From Ornithinimicrobium avium (GTDB taxonomy: Bacteria > Actinomycetota > Actinomycetes > Actinomycetales > Dermatophilaceae): a DNA stretch of 64,000 nucleotides. A program made the position numbers and the translations under genes. The notes beneath the pieces were generated by a model, which searched no databases, had not been told where the DNA came from, and worked only from the letters and a program-made list of their open reading frames with translations. The stretch lies in the NCBI RefSeq assembly GCF_003351765.1, contig NZ_CP031229.1, positions 124,001-188,000 on the forward strand. The letters run 5' to 3'. Position 1 is the first letter of the stretch; each line of letters starts with the position of its first letter. Positions 6,832-14,334 of this stretch are shown piece by piece.

Positions 6832-8322
6832 TCAGGCCGGGTGCAGTGCGCGGAGGCGGTCGAACGCGTCGGCGAGGTGGGTGGCCCAGGCCCATCCGGT
6901 GGGGATCTTCAGCACCCGTTTCCTGGCGTGGCGCACGTATCGGGCTGGTGCGGACAGCAGCCGGAACCGCAGGGCCTTGGGCTCGGCGACGGCGAGGTCA
7001 TCCTCCAGGGCGAGCAGCCGCAGCCAGGCCAGCACGGTGACGGCGTGGGCGGCCAGGTGCAGCCAGGCACTGTTGCGGTCGTAGGAGGTCGAGGGAAGCC
7101 GGGTGGCCCCGCAGGCCTTGAGCTCCTTGATCCGGTCCTCCACGTGCGCCTGGGTGCGGTGCCGGACGTCCAGGTGCTGGACCTGACCGGTGGGCGTGTT
7201 CGTGGCGAACGCGCCGTAGCGCCAGTTCGGGTCCTGCCCCAGCTGCGCCTGCTCCCCGGGTGAGCGCGGAGTGCGGCGGGCGAAGATCCGCATGTCGCCC
7301 GGCCACCCCGACAGCAGGTCACCGGTGTGACTGTGTCGTAGGAGCCCGGTCAGCTCCACGACCTGCGCGTGCTCCTCGGCCCCACCGGTCGCGGTCAGCC
7401 CCGCTGACCAGTCACCCTCGCCGGTAGCCTCGATCGCGGACCGGGTGCGGGCATCGACGGGCCACCCGATGGAGTACTCCACCCCTCGCCCGCGTCGCCC
7501 GTGCTGACCAGCGGTGTTCAGGGCGTCCAGGTGCTCGACGAGGCCGTGGGAGGCACCGGCCCCGTCCACGCTCACCAGCACCTCGCGGCGGTGCGCCGCG
7601 GGCACCTGGGCCAGCGCCGCGTCCAGCACCTTCACGTGGTCGGCGGCGGTGAACGAGCCGGCCGACCCGACCCGGTTCATCATCGCCAGGTTCTCGCCCG
7701 TGTTCGAGCACCACGCGGTGAGGGGGTGGAAGCCGAACCCCTTGTAGTTCGCCTCCGCGCCCTCCTTGGCCGAGGCGGCCGCGATCACCGTCGCGTCCAG
7801 ACGGATCACCAGCACCGGCACGTCCTCACCCCGGCCCGGGCGGGTCAGGTCCTTGCCGGCGACCCGAACCGCGGGCAGCCTCCCGTGCCGGGCCACGATC
7901 TGCTCCCAGGCGCGGGAGCGGACCTTGGCGGTGGCCCGCGCCAACGCCCGCCCGGCCAGCCCGTCCTCACCGAGTCGGTCGGCGTACTCACCCAGCACCC
8001 GCAGCACCGTGGTGTCGCTGGCCCCACCGGCCGGGCCGAACAGCTCGACCTGGGCGGTCATCGCCTCCACGTCGCTCAGGCACCGCGCCCCGGACGCCAA
8101 CGCGGCGACCGTGTCCGTGACCGCCCGGCCACGGTCCCGGCCCGGGCGGAAGCCACGCCGGGCGAGCACGTCCCGGAACGCGCCCGTGAGCCCGACCCGG
8201 TCGGCCAGCAGCCGGGGCAGCACCACCCCCGCGTGCGCCACCGTCCCAGCGCCTTCCGCCTTCACCAGCAGGCTCTTCGACCAGGCTGCCTCAGCAGCAG
8301 CCGTCCCGCTTGTACGCTTCAC
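6832..8322 (-). CDS. IS1380-family transposase
   Basis: DDE transposase of about 496 residues starting at GTG 8322 (VKRTSGTAAAEAAWSKSLLV). Family features seen: the N-terminal block VLPRLLADRVGLTGAFRDVL, the first Asp region VPVLVIRLDATVIAAASAKE, second Asp in EVLVSVDGAGASHGLVEHLD, and the C-terminal AHVEDRIKELKACGATRLPS with catalytic Glu, followed by SAWLHLAAHAVTVLAWLRLL. No disruption is visible, so it is likely functional. An in-frame ATG at 8397 would add 25 residues, but that start lies upstream of a hairpin that covers the GTG's RBS; I prefer 8322. The gene runs opposite to trmD and rplS. Confidence 0.93.
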   Translation of the reverse strand: MKRTSGTAAAEAAWSKSLLVKAEGAGTVAHAGVVLPRLLADRVGLTGAFRDVLARRGFRPGRDRGRAVTDTVAALASGARCLSDVEAMTAQVELFGPAGGASDTTVLRVLGEYADRLGEDGLAGRALARATAKVRSRAWEQIVARHGRLPAVRVAGKDLTRPGRGEDVPVLVIRLDATVIAAASAKEGAEANYKGFGFHPLTAWCSNTGENLAMMNRVGSAGSFTAADHVKVLDAALAQVPAAHRREVLVSVDGAGASHGLVEHLDALNTAGQHGRRGRGVEYSIGWPVDARTRSAIEATGEGDWSAGLTATGGAEEHAQVVELTGLLRHSHTGDLLSGWPGDMRIFARRTPRSPGEQAQLGQDPNWRYGAFATNTPTGQVQHLDVRHRTQAHVEDRIKELKACGATRLPSTSYDRNSAWLHLAAHAVTVLAWLRLLALEDDLAVAEPKALRFRLLSAPARYVRHARKRVLKIPTGWAWATHLADAFDRLRALHPA

Positions 8323-8324
8323 CT

Positions 8325-8396
8325 TGAGGGTGTCCCTTCCCGGGTATGAATCCAGATCTAGACAATCCGTATTCTCCCAGGTCAGGGACACCCTCA
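8325..8396 (-). promoter_or_regulatory. Inverted repeat sequestering the transposase RBS
   Basis: TGAGGGTGTCCCT (8325-8337) and AGGGACACCCTCA (8384-8396) are a perfect 13-bp inverted repeat with a 46-base loop. On the transposase (minus) strand the second arm, AGGGACACCCTCA, contains the Shine-Dalgarno-like AGGGA and ends two bases before the GTG. A transcript entering from outside would fold and hide the RBS, while one starting in the loop would lack the first arm. This resembles the protection against read-in expression known for IS10 and IS50. Function is inferred. Confidence 0.55.
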
Positions 8397-8626
8397 CCCC
8401 CGCGACACGCTACTTACCGGCCCTGCCCGACTCCCCTAGTGAATACTCCAGGTTCAGGCCCGCCATAACGTGCTCGGTAGCTATCAGGAAGCACTTCATG
8501 CATGGCCCTGTCCCGGCATCGTCCCGGCAGCAGTTCGATGCTTGACTCCGTCCGGAGGAAACCGGTAGTCTCGCGCCAACGTGCGCGGCAGCGTAGCCAG
8601 CACACAACAAGATCGGGGGCCTCGTC

Positions 8627-9937
8627 ATGGAGGTATCACGAAATGCTCGATTCGTCGCCTGGATTAGCGCCGTGGTTGTCTCGGCCGCTTCGGCCTTGAC
8701 CACGCTCCCAGTGGCCTTTGCAGCTTCTAACATCGATGTGGCGTTCGACTCAAACGGGGCGTTGGTCGTGTCCGAGAACGGCGTCAGCCTCCAGATGACC
8801 GTCATGGAAGAGTCGGACAACACCCTGGTAATCTCGACTGGGTCAACCTCCTCTGGCGCCCTGGTTGAAAGCGTGGTCTACTTGGTGCCGGACCCTGACC
8901 CTGCACCTACCGCGCCGACCATGACGAGTGGCGATTATACTGACGGTGTGGTCGCGTTTACTGAAGAGCCGGACGTCGTGACCCCTGACCAGTACGGGGA
9001 GGAATTTTATTCCCCCGCAGAATACGACTCTGAGACGCTGATTCCCTTAGTTGGTGAGGTGAGCACGGGTGCTGAGGTGATTATCGTCAGCGGGGTGCTG
9101 CCCGTGGGTGGTGACGGCGGCGGCGGAGGAGGAGGGACTTTGCCAGTCGAGCCGCCCGTCGTGGAAGTATTCAAGGATGGTCAGCACGCCGGCGCCTTGG
9201 ATGCGAAGGGAACGTTCAGGGACAACGACGTGGTGCCAAGTCACTCATACACCTACGAGTTGGTAGGCGAAGACGGAGCCGTCATTGTTCAGGCTGGTGC
9301 CTACCAGAGCCAGGCAGTTACCAGTGGGGCCCTTCGGAACGACCGGATCTGGTTCAACTACAAGACCTTCATCCCCAACGAGAGGGTGTCGGTGTTTTCT
9401 GGCTCGGTGTGTCGCCCCTGGTGGACCGTCGGGAAGATCTACTTTGCGGGCGACGACCGTTCGTGGAGTGCGACTTCAAGCCGGTACCGGACTCGAGCGC
9501 AGGTAAAGGCTGACTTCACGTCGAGCTCGAGGGGTGTTTATCTAAACAAGTGGGTTTCGAGTACGAAGAGATACAAAGATGCAACTAGCACCAAGGTGGT
9601 CGCCTCCGCTACGGCGAGTAGCAAGAACATCAAGTTGAGCAATGTAAAAATGGGCACTAGCTCCGCTTCGTACCGCCTCAAGCACGACGTCGCGAACCCG
9701 CTTTGCTACGCCGCGGGCGGCATCTGGTACCAAGTCGATGCCACAGTGTGGAGGAATGGAACGGCCAGTTTCTATGGGCATCATTTGTTGGCGCCGAACC
9801 ATGAGGCGTACGTGGTTGGCAGCCAGGGAGGCTCATACCAGACAGTAGCAAGACGTGCCCTCAGGAGTTTCGTGTGCCTGAATGTGGACTGCGGGACAGG
9901 GGCGTGGAGCAAATCTTTCAGCAAATCCGTAGCATGA
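8627..9937 (+). CDS. Secreted protein of unknown function with Gly-rich linker
   Basis: Unrecognised 436-residue protein. A signal peptide is clear: basic start MEVSRNARF, hydrophobic VAWISAVVVSAASALTTLPV, cleavage likely after AFA (about residue 33). An acidic Val-rich region follows (about 34-160), then a glycine linker (GGDGGGGGGGT, about 162-172), an extended region, and a C-terminal domain from about residue 240 with FNYKTFIPNERVSVF, a GDDRSWS/SSRYRTRAQVKADF block and several Cys (CRPWW, CYAAG, CLNVDC). The TFIP...GDDRS...YRT pattern recalls DUF3238-type secreted proteins, but I cannot confirm that. Codons such as GTA, TTA and ATT make it AT-richer than its neighbours, suggesting transfer. 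The next gene overlaps its stop. Confidence 0.8.
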   Translation: MEVSRNARFVAWISAVVVSAASALTTLPVAFAASNIDVAFDSNGALVVSENGVSLQMTVMEESDNTLVISTGSTSSGALVESVVYLVPDPDPAPTAPTMTSGDYTDGVVAFTEEPDVVTPDQYGEEFYSPAEYDSETLIPLVGEVSTGAEVIIVSGVLPVGGDGGGGGGGTLPVEPPVVEVFKDGQHAGALDAKGTFRDNDVVPSHSYTYELVGEDGAVIVQAGAYQSQAVTSGALRNDRIWFNYKTFIPNERVSVFSGSVCRPWWTVGKIYFAGDDRSWSATSSRYRTRAQVKADFTSSSRGVYLNKWVSSTKRYKDATSTKVVASATASSKNIKLSNVKMGTSSASYRLKHDVANPLCYAAGGIWYQVDATVWRNGTASFYGHHLLAPNHEAYVVGSQGGSYQTVARRALRSFVCLNVDCGTGAWSKSFSKSVA

Positions 9938-10353
9938 AGTTGCCGGCGCGGACCGCGGCCTCGATTGTCCGTGGCCTGATCCTCATCCTCGTCATCGGTG
10001 GTATCTGGATCGCCCCATTGGCGGTGAGTCGGTTCCCAGACCCAGGGGACGTTCTTGGCGCGACAGTGCTCCTTGGCCTCGCCGCGGCAGCTGTGCTGTC
10101 CTGGGGGGTCGCTTCGAGCAGATTGAGCCAGGCTGGCCGGGTGATGTACGTAATTGTGTCCGGACTGACCATCTTCATAGGGCTTTTTATCGCCGTGCCG
10201 TTGACTGGGTGGTGGCAACTGCCGATCGGCTCGACCGGGTTCATTATTTTCGCATTTCCGGCCTGGTCCTGCATGGTTCTCTTCTTTGCTATGGCGATGG
10301 AGGCTAGGTCTGCGCGTCGGGCCAGGAGGTCCAGCGAGAAGATCGCCAGTTGA
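9934..10353 (+). CDS. Small four-helix membrane protein coupled to the secreted protein
   Basis: Unrecognised 139-residue protein. Four hydrophobic segments are visible: GLILILVIGGIWIAPLAV (about residues 14-31), VLGATVLLGLAAAAVLSWGV (about 38-57), VMYVIVSGLTIFIGLFIAV (about 68-86) and STGFIIFAFPAWSCMVLFFA (about 97-116). A basic C-tail follows (ARSARRARRSSEKIAS), which should be cytoplasmic. ATG at 9934 overlaps the upstream TGA (ATGA), so the two are translated together and may work together, for example as an export partner or immunity-like protein; neither role is supported by homology. Composition is AT-richer than the core genes on either side. Confidence 0.75.
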   Translation: MKLPARTAASIVRGLILILVIGGIWIAPLAVSRFPDPGDVLGATVLLGLAAAAVLSWGVASSRLSQAGRVMYVIVSGLTIFIGLFIAVPLTGWWQLPIGSTGFIIFAFPAWSCMVLFFAMAMEARSARRARRSSEKIAS

Positions 10354-10401
10354 CGGGAAACCGGTCTGATCCAGCACGATGAACCGGAGTGCAGTGCCAG
10401 A

Positions 10402-11280
10402 TCAGACGCGCGCGAACGAGTCCGCAACGTACCCCTGGAGGTAGAGCACCGCGGTGAGGTCGCCGTGGTTGACGCGGACGGCGCACTGCTGCGCCACGGC
10501 GGGCTTGGCGTGCAGCGCCACCCCGGTGCCGGCCAGTCGTAGCATGCCGAGGTCGTTGGCGCCGTCGCCGACCGCGACCGCGTCCGCAGGAGTCAGGCCG
10601 AGACGGGCGGTCATCTCCCGCAGCACGGCGACCTTGGCCTCGCGGCCCACGACCGGCTCGACCACCCGCCCGGTGAACCGCTCCCCGTCGACGGCCAGCG
10701 TGTTGGCGCGGTGCTCGTCGAAGCCGAGGGCGCCGGCGACCGCCTGGGTGAACGGGGTGAACCCGCCCGAGACGAGCGCCGTGTAGCCGCCGTGCGCCCG
10801 CATCGTCGCGACCAGCTGCGGGCCGCCGGGGGCGAAGGTGATCCGCTCGGCCAGCACCGTGTCCACGACGGAGGTCGCTAGCCCCTCCAGCAGGGCCACC
10901 CGGGCGCGCAGCGACTCCACGAAGTCGAGCTCGCCGTCCATCGCGCGCGCCGTGATCGCGGCCACCTGCGCGCCGACCCCGGAGTGCGCCGCGAGCTCGT
11001 CAATGCACTCCTGCTCGATCATCGTGGAGTCCATGTCCGCCAGGAGGAGCTGCTTGCGCCGGCCCTCCGCGGGCTGGACGACCAAATCGAAGCCCCTCTC
11101 CTGCCAGCGCTCCCACACCTCCCACAGGTCCGTCGGCACGTCTGGCAGGTCGGCCTCGAGCGCGACGCCGGCGGAGAGCCAGCGCGGGTCGCGCGCGCCC
11201 CAGGCCCGGGCCAGCTCCTCGACGGCCGCGTCGGTGAGGTCCGCGCGCTGGGGGGCCGCGAGGAGGGTGAGGGTGTGCAC
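10402..11280 (-). CDS. serB: Phosphoserine phosphatase SerB
   Basis: Hydrolyses O-phosphoserine to serine, the last step of serine synthesis, in the cytoplasm. The 292-residue HAD-family protein has an N-terminal regulatory region of about 75 residues, then motif I LLADMDSTMIEQECIDELA (nucleophile Asp in DMDST, about residues 81-85), motif II VSGGF, the conserved Lys in GREAKVAVL, and motif III AVGDGANDLGML. ATG at 11280. It is transcribed towards the accessory block and away from rplS, sharing the intergenic region with the rplS promoter. Confidence 0.95.
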   Translation of the reverse strand: MHTLTLLAAPQRADLTDAAVEELARAWGARDPRWLSAGVALEADLPDVPTDLWEVWERWQERGFDLVVQPAEGRRKQLLLADMDSTMIEQECIDELAAHSGVGAQVAAITARAMDGELDFVESLRARVALLEGLATSVVDTVLAERITFAPGGPQLVATMRAHGGYTALVSGGFTPFTQAVAGALGFDEHRANTLAVDGERFTGRVVEPVVGREAKVAVLREMTARLGLTPADAVAVGDGANDLGMLRLAGTGVALHAKPAVAQQCAVRVNHGDLTAVLYLQGYVADSFARV

Positions 11281-11377
11281 GCGGTGATCGTAGGCGGTGC
11301 CGCCGACTTGGTCGCGGGGCGCCGGGTCTGGCAGACTTGACCCTTGCGTCCCGGCACCGTGCCACCACCTCGCACCC

Positions 11378-11483
11378 CTGCCACAGGGGGAGCCGTGCGA
11401 GCGGAACGGAGCCGGAGAGACGGCATACCGACAGCGTGCCCGACCCGGGCACCAGACCGCCGTGGGTGACCTGTGGCAGCCAC
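11378..11483 (+). promoter_or_regulatory. Structured rplS leader with mutually exclusive hairpins
   Basis: The gap between serB and rplS is 218 bases. CTGCCACAGG (11378-11387) pairs perfectly with CCTGTGGCAG (11470-11479), closing an 82-base loop. The same strands also form local hairpins: CCCCTG-CCA-CAGGGG at 11375-11389, and GTGG-CAG-CCAC at 11473-11483, the latter five bases before the AGGAG RBS (11488-11492). Long-range and local pairings exclude each other, as in an autoregulatory ribosomal-protein leader. L19 leaders are known in other phyla; this one is recognised only by structure. Confidence 0.5.
11420..11429 (-). repeat. Dispersed 10-mer GGTATGCCGT (first of 11 exact copies)
   Basis: Exact copies at 12872, 13966, 20891, 26295, 30730, 40100 and 55331 on the + strand, and at 11420, 19958, 34518 and 54767 on the - strand (leftmost base given). 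Copies with one change are at 57674 and 60551. Most lie in genes, in different frames and in both orientations relative to the gene; this one is in the rplS leader and the 19958 copy includes a start codon. No copy occurs in the 5.1-10.4 kb accessory block. Confidence 0.85.
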
Positions 11484-11498
11484 GACCAGGAGACGACC

Positions 11499-11900
11499 AT
11501 GCACAAGCTCGACGCGCTGGACAGCGCCAGCCTGCGGACCGACATCCCGGACTTCCGCGCTGGCGACACCGTCAACATCCACGTGAAGGTCATCGAGGGC
11601 AGCCGCTCCCGTGTCCAGATCTTCAAGGGCGTCGTGATCCGCCGCCACGGCGGGGGGATCGGCGAGACCTACACCGTGCGCAAGGTCTCCTTCGGGGTCG
11701 GCGTGGAGCGCACCTTCCCGCTGCACTCCCCGAACGTGGAGAAGATCGAGATCGTCAGCCGCGGCGTCGTGCGTCGCGCCAAGCTCTACTACCTGCGCGA
11801 CCTGCGCGGCAAGGCCGCCCGCATCCGCGAGCGCCGCGAGACCGTGCCGACCTCGGGCAAGGCCGCCGAGCAGGCCCCGGCGCCGGCTGAGCAGGCCTGA
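11499..11900 (+). CDS. rplS: 50S ribosomal protein L19
   Basis: Large-subunit protein at the 30S/50S interface. The 133-residue product starts MHKLDALDSASLRTDIPDF and has the L19 core: FRAGDTVNIHVKVIEGSRSR, VQIFKGVVIRRHGGGIGETY and the C-terminal signature VRRAKLYYLRDLRGKAARIR. A short Ala/Glu/Pro tail (GKAAEQAPAPAEQA) makes it a little longer than the usual 115. ATG at 11499 with AGGAG six bases upstream. In relatives it closely follows trmD; here 5.3 kb of accessory DNA plus serB lie between them. Confidence 0.97.
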   Translation: MHKLDALDSASLRTDIPDFRAGDTVNIHVKVIEGSRSRVQIFKGVVIRRHGGGIGETYTVRKVSFGVGVERTFPLHSPNVEKIEIVSRGVVRRAKLYYLRDLRGKAARIRERRETVPTSGKAAEQAPAPAEQA

Positions 11901-11920
11901 GCCGGCACCACATACCCGGG

Positions 11921-11964
11921 CGATCCCCCGTCGGAGAAGGTTCCGGCGGGGGATCGTCGTTTCT
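11921..11964 (+). terminator. Rho-independent terminator after rplS
   Basis: CGATCCCCCG (11921-11930) pairs with CGGGGGATCG (11947-11956), extended inward by CGGA/TCCG, and is followed by TCGTTTCT. It lies 20 bases after the rplS stop and before lepB. Confidence 0.8.
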
Positions 11965-12019
11965 CCCAGCCCCCGGCGCTAGGGTCGGTGGGTCTGCGGA
12001 CGAGAGGACAGGACGGCAC

Positions 12020-12787
12020 GTGAGCGACCCGAGCAGGGACGAGGTGCTCCCCGAGGAGCAGGACGGGCAGCACCAACGGCAGGGCCGCGGGGACGACGGG
12101 CGCCGGCGCGGTCGGCTGTGGCCCGCACTGCGCGAGATCGCGATGATCACCGTGACCGCGCTGGTCATCTCCTTCGTCATCAAGTCCTTCGTCGCGCAGG
12201 CCTTCTGGATCCCGTCGGGGTCCATGGAGGACACGCTCGTCTACGGCGACCGGGTGATGGTGAGCAAGATCCAGGCCGGGCCGATGAAGGTCGAGCGCGG
12301 CGACATCGCCGTCTTCGAGGACCCGGGCAGCTGGCTCGGACCGATGCCGCAGAAGGACCGCGGCCCGGTGGTGGGCGCCGTCCTCGACGTGCTGGAGTTC
12401 GTCGGTGTCGTGCCGGTCGCTCACGGCAACCACCTGATCAAGCGGGTCATCGGTGTCGGCGGCGACCATGTCGCCTGCTGCGACGAGGAGGGGCGGCTGA
12501 CGGTCAACGGCGAGCCGCTCGACGAGCCCTACCTCTACCCGGGCGACGACCCGAGCGACATCCCGTTCGACATCACCGTGCCCGACGACAGCATCTGGGT
12601 GATGGGTGACCACCGCTCCAACTCCAGCGACTCGCGGATGCACGACGACGGGACCGGCGCGACCGGCTCGGTGCCGCGCGACCACGTCGTCGGCCAGGCG
12701 TTCGTGCTGCTCTTCCCGCTGGACCGGATCACCTGGTTCTCCATCCCGCAGACTTTCGACGACGTCCCTGCCGCGGGGTCGACGTGA
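12020..12787 (+). CDS. lepB: Signal peptidase I
   Basis: Membrane serine protease that removes signal peptides from exported proteins. The 255-residue product has a charged cytoplasmic N-terminus (about 35 residues), one transmembrane helix (IAMITVTALVISFVIKSFVA, about 40-59), and an extracellular catalytic domain. The nucleophile is Ser68 in IPSGSMEDTL and the general base is Lys141 in LIKRVIGVGGD; the box E motif VMGDHRSNSSDSR is also intact. GTG start at 12020. The next gene begins inside its stop (GTGA), so lepB-rnhB is coupled. Confidence 0.96.
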   Translation: MSDPSRDEVLPEEQDGQHQRQGRGDDGRRRGRLWPALREIAMITVTALVISFVIKSFVAQAFWIPSGSMEDTLVYGDRVMVSKIQAGPMKVERGDIAVFEDPGSWLGPMPQKDRGPVVGAVLDVLEFVGVVPVAHGNHLIKRVIGVGGDHVACCDEEGRLTVNGEPLDEPYLYPGDDPSDIPFDITVPDDSIWVMGDHRSNSSDSRMHDDGTGATGSVPRDHVVGQAFVLLFPLDRITWFSIPQTFDDVPAAGST

Positions 12788-13503
12788 CCGTGCGCGTCAC
12801 CCGCACGACGACCCTCCGCCAGGGCCCGGGCCGGCCCAGCCTGCGCGTGGAGCGGACGCTCCAGCGCGAGGGGTATGCCGTGCTCGTCGGGATGGACGAG
12901 GTCGGCCGCGGGGCGCTCGCGGGTCCGGTCTCGGTCGGGGTGTGCGCGATCGACGCGACGTGCCGGTCCGCGCCGGCGGGGGTGCGCGACAGCAAGCTGC
13001 TGAGCCCGGCGGCGCGGGAGTCGCTGGTCCCGCGGATCCGGCGGTGGAGCCTGGCCCACGCGGTCGGGCACGCCTCCCCGGCGGAGATCGACGAGCTGGG
13101 CATCATGGCCGCGCTGCGGCTCGCGGGGGAGCGGGCGCTGGCGCAGCTGGACCTCGTCCCGGACCTGGTCCTGCTGGACGGCAACCACGACTGGCTCACC
13201 GACCCGGCGCGGGTGGGCCTGCTGGGGCTGCTGGACGGCCCTGCGCCCGGCCCGCCGGTGCGCACGATGATCAAGGCCGACCTGCGGTGCTCCTCGGTCG
13301 CGGCGGCCTCCGTCCTGGCCAAGGTCGAGCGCGACGCGATGGTGGTGGCGCGCTCGCCGGAGCATCCGGCCTACGGTTGGGAGCACAACAAGGGCTACGC
13401 AGCGCCGGAGCACCAGGAGGCCCTCCGGGTGCACGGGCCGACCTCCTACCACCGGAGGAGCTGGCGGCTGGCGGGCACCGTCGAGGAAGGGAGCGTGCCG
13501 TGA
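12784..13503 (+). CDS. rnhB: Ribonuclease HII
   Basis: Removes RNA from RNA-DNA hybrids and single ribonucleotides from DNA. The 239-residue product has the RNase HII acidic residues in GMDEVGRGALAGPVSVG (Asp and Glu, about residues 37-41), the Asp in PDLVLLDGNHDWL, and the KAD/SSVAAASVLAKVERD block. The C-terminus has the family's GYAAPEHQEALRVHGPTSYHR. GTG start overlaps the lepB stop; its own stop overlaps the next GTG. Carries one copy of the GGTATGCCGT 10-mer at 12872-12881 (codons for GYAV). Confidence 0.95.
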   Translation: MTVRVTRTTTLRQGPGRPSLRVERTLQREGYAVLVGMDEVGRGALAGPVSVGVCAIDATCRSAPAGVRDSKLLSPAARESLVPRIRRWSLAHAVGHASPAEIDELGIMAALRLAGERALAQLDLVPDLVLLDGNHDWLTDPARVGLLGLLDGPAPGPPVRTMIKADLRCSSVAAASVLAKVERDAMVVARSPEHPAYGWEHNKGYAAPEHQEALRVHGPTSYHRRSWRLAGTVEEGSVP

Positions 13504-13823
13504 GCGCCGAGGACCTGGAGAGGTACGAGACCGACATGGAGCTCGCGCTGTACCGCGAGTATCGCGACGTCGTCGGGCTCTTCTCGCACGTCGTGGAGAC
13601 CGAGCGGCGGTTCTACCTGGCCAACGAGGTGGATGTGCAGGTGCGCACCGGCGGCGGGGAGACGTGGTTCGAGGTGACGATGAGCGACGCGTGGGTGTGG
13701 GACGTCTACCGTCCGGCCCGGTTCGTGAAGAAGGCGCGTGTCATCACCTTCAAGGACGTCAACGTCGAGGAGCTGGCCAAGAGCGACCTCGAGATCCCCA
13801 AGGACGGCCCCTTCGGCGGGTAG
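13500..13823 (+). CDS. DUF2469 family protein
   Basis: A 107-residue acidic protein of the DUF2469 family, conserved almost only in actinobacteria and nearly always next to rnhB; function unknown. The hallmark sequence is present: VSAEDLERYETDMELALYRE at the start, YRDVVGLFSHVVETERRFYL, and VWDVYRPARFVKKARVITFK near the end. GTG at 13500 overlaps the rnhB stop (GTGA), so lepB-rnhB-DUF2469 forms one coupled unit. Confidence 0.93.
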   Translation: MSAEDLERYETDMELALYREYRDVVGLFSHVVETERRFYLANEVDVQVRTGGGETWFEVTMSDAWVWDVYRPARFVKKARVITFKDVNVEELAKSDLEIPKDGPFGG

Positions 13824-13953
13824 CGCGCCGCCCGCCGTCGTCCACATCCTGCTCGCCCGGCCTCCGCTGTCCACAGCGCGGGGCCGGTGTCTTGTCCGGG
13901 GCCCTCCCGCGTCGTTGGCTGGGGCGATCCGAGGACGACGAGGAGGAGGGGAC

Positions 13954-14334
13954 ATGGTTGCTGGGGGTATGCCGTGGCGCCGGGCGCGCGACGTGGGCGA
14001 CCGGGGCGAGGACCTCGCCCTGGCGCACCTGGAGGCGCTGGGCTGGGTGGTGGTCGAGCGCAACTGGCGGTGCCGGCTCGGGGAGATCGACCTGGTGCTG
14101 CGCGACCCGGACGGGCTGCTCGTCTTCTGCGAGGTCAAGACGCGCCGGTCCGACCGGTGCGGGCTGCCCGTGGAGGCGGTCGGCCGCGACAAGGCCAGGC
14201 GGCTGCGGACCCTGGCGTGGGCCTGGCTGCAGGAGCGCGGGGTGCGCGCCCCGCGGTTCCGCATCGACCTGGTGGGCGTGCTCTGGCTGCCCGGGCAGGA
14301 GCCGCGGGTCGACCACCTCGAGGCGGTGGCCTGA
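13954..14334 (+). CDS. yraN: YraN/UPF0102 nuclease-fold protein
   Basis: A small restriction-endonuclease-fold protein of the UPF0102 family; exact role unknown, usually linked with recombination and competence genes. In the 126-residue product the fold's acidic/Lys motif is seen as RLGEIDLVLRD followed by LLVFCEVKTRRSDR (E...D...ExK). ATG at 13954 has AGGAGGAGGG upstream; ATG at 13969 is an alternative and lies within a copy of the GGTATGCCGT 10-mer. Its TGA overlaps the comM ATG by one base. Upstream, 130 bases hold no clear terminator. Confidence 0.92.
   Translation: MVAGGMPWRRARDVGDRGEDLALAHLEALGWVVVERNWRCRLGEIDLVLRDPDGLLVFCEVKTRRSDRCGLPVEAVGRDKARRLRTLAWAWLQERGVRAPRFRIDLVGVLWLPGQEPRVDHLEAVA

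Larger units (their letters stand above)
6700..8415 (-). mobile_element. IS1380-family insertion sequence (ends approximate)
   Basis: A single IS1380-type transposase on the minus strand, flanked by a 10-bp inverted repeat, CGTGTCGCGG at 6706-6715 and its complement at 8400-8409, the best candidate for terminal repeats; a few outer bases also agree if one gap is allowed. I could not fix the exact tips or the expected 4-bp target duplication, so the ends are given to within about 20 bases. An internal 13-bp inverted repeat at the transposase start is described separately. Confidence 0.8.
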
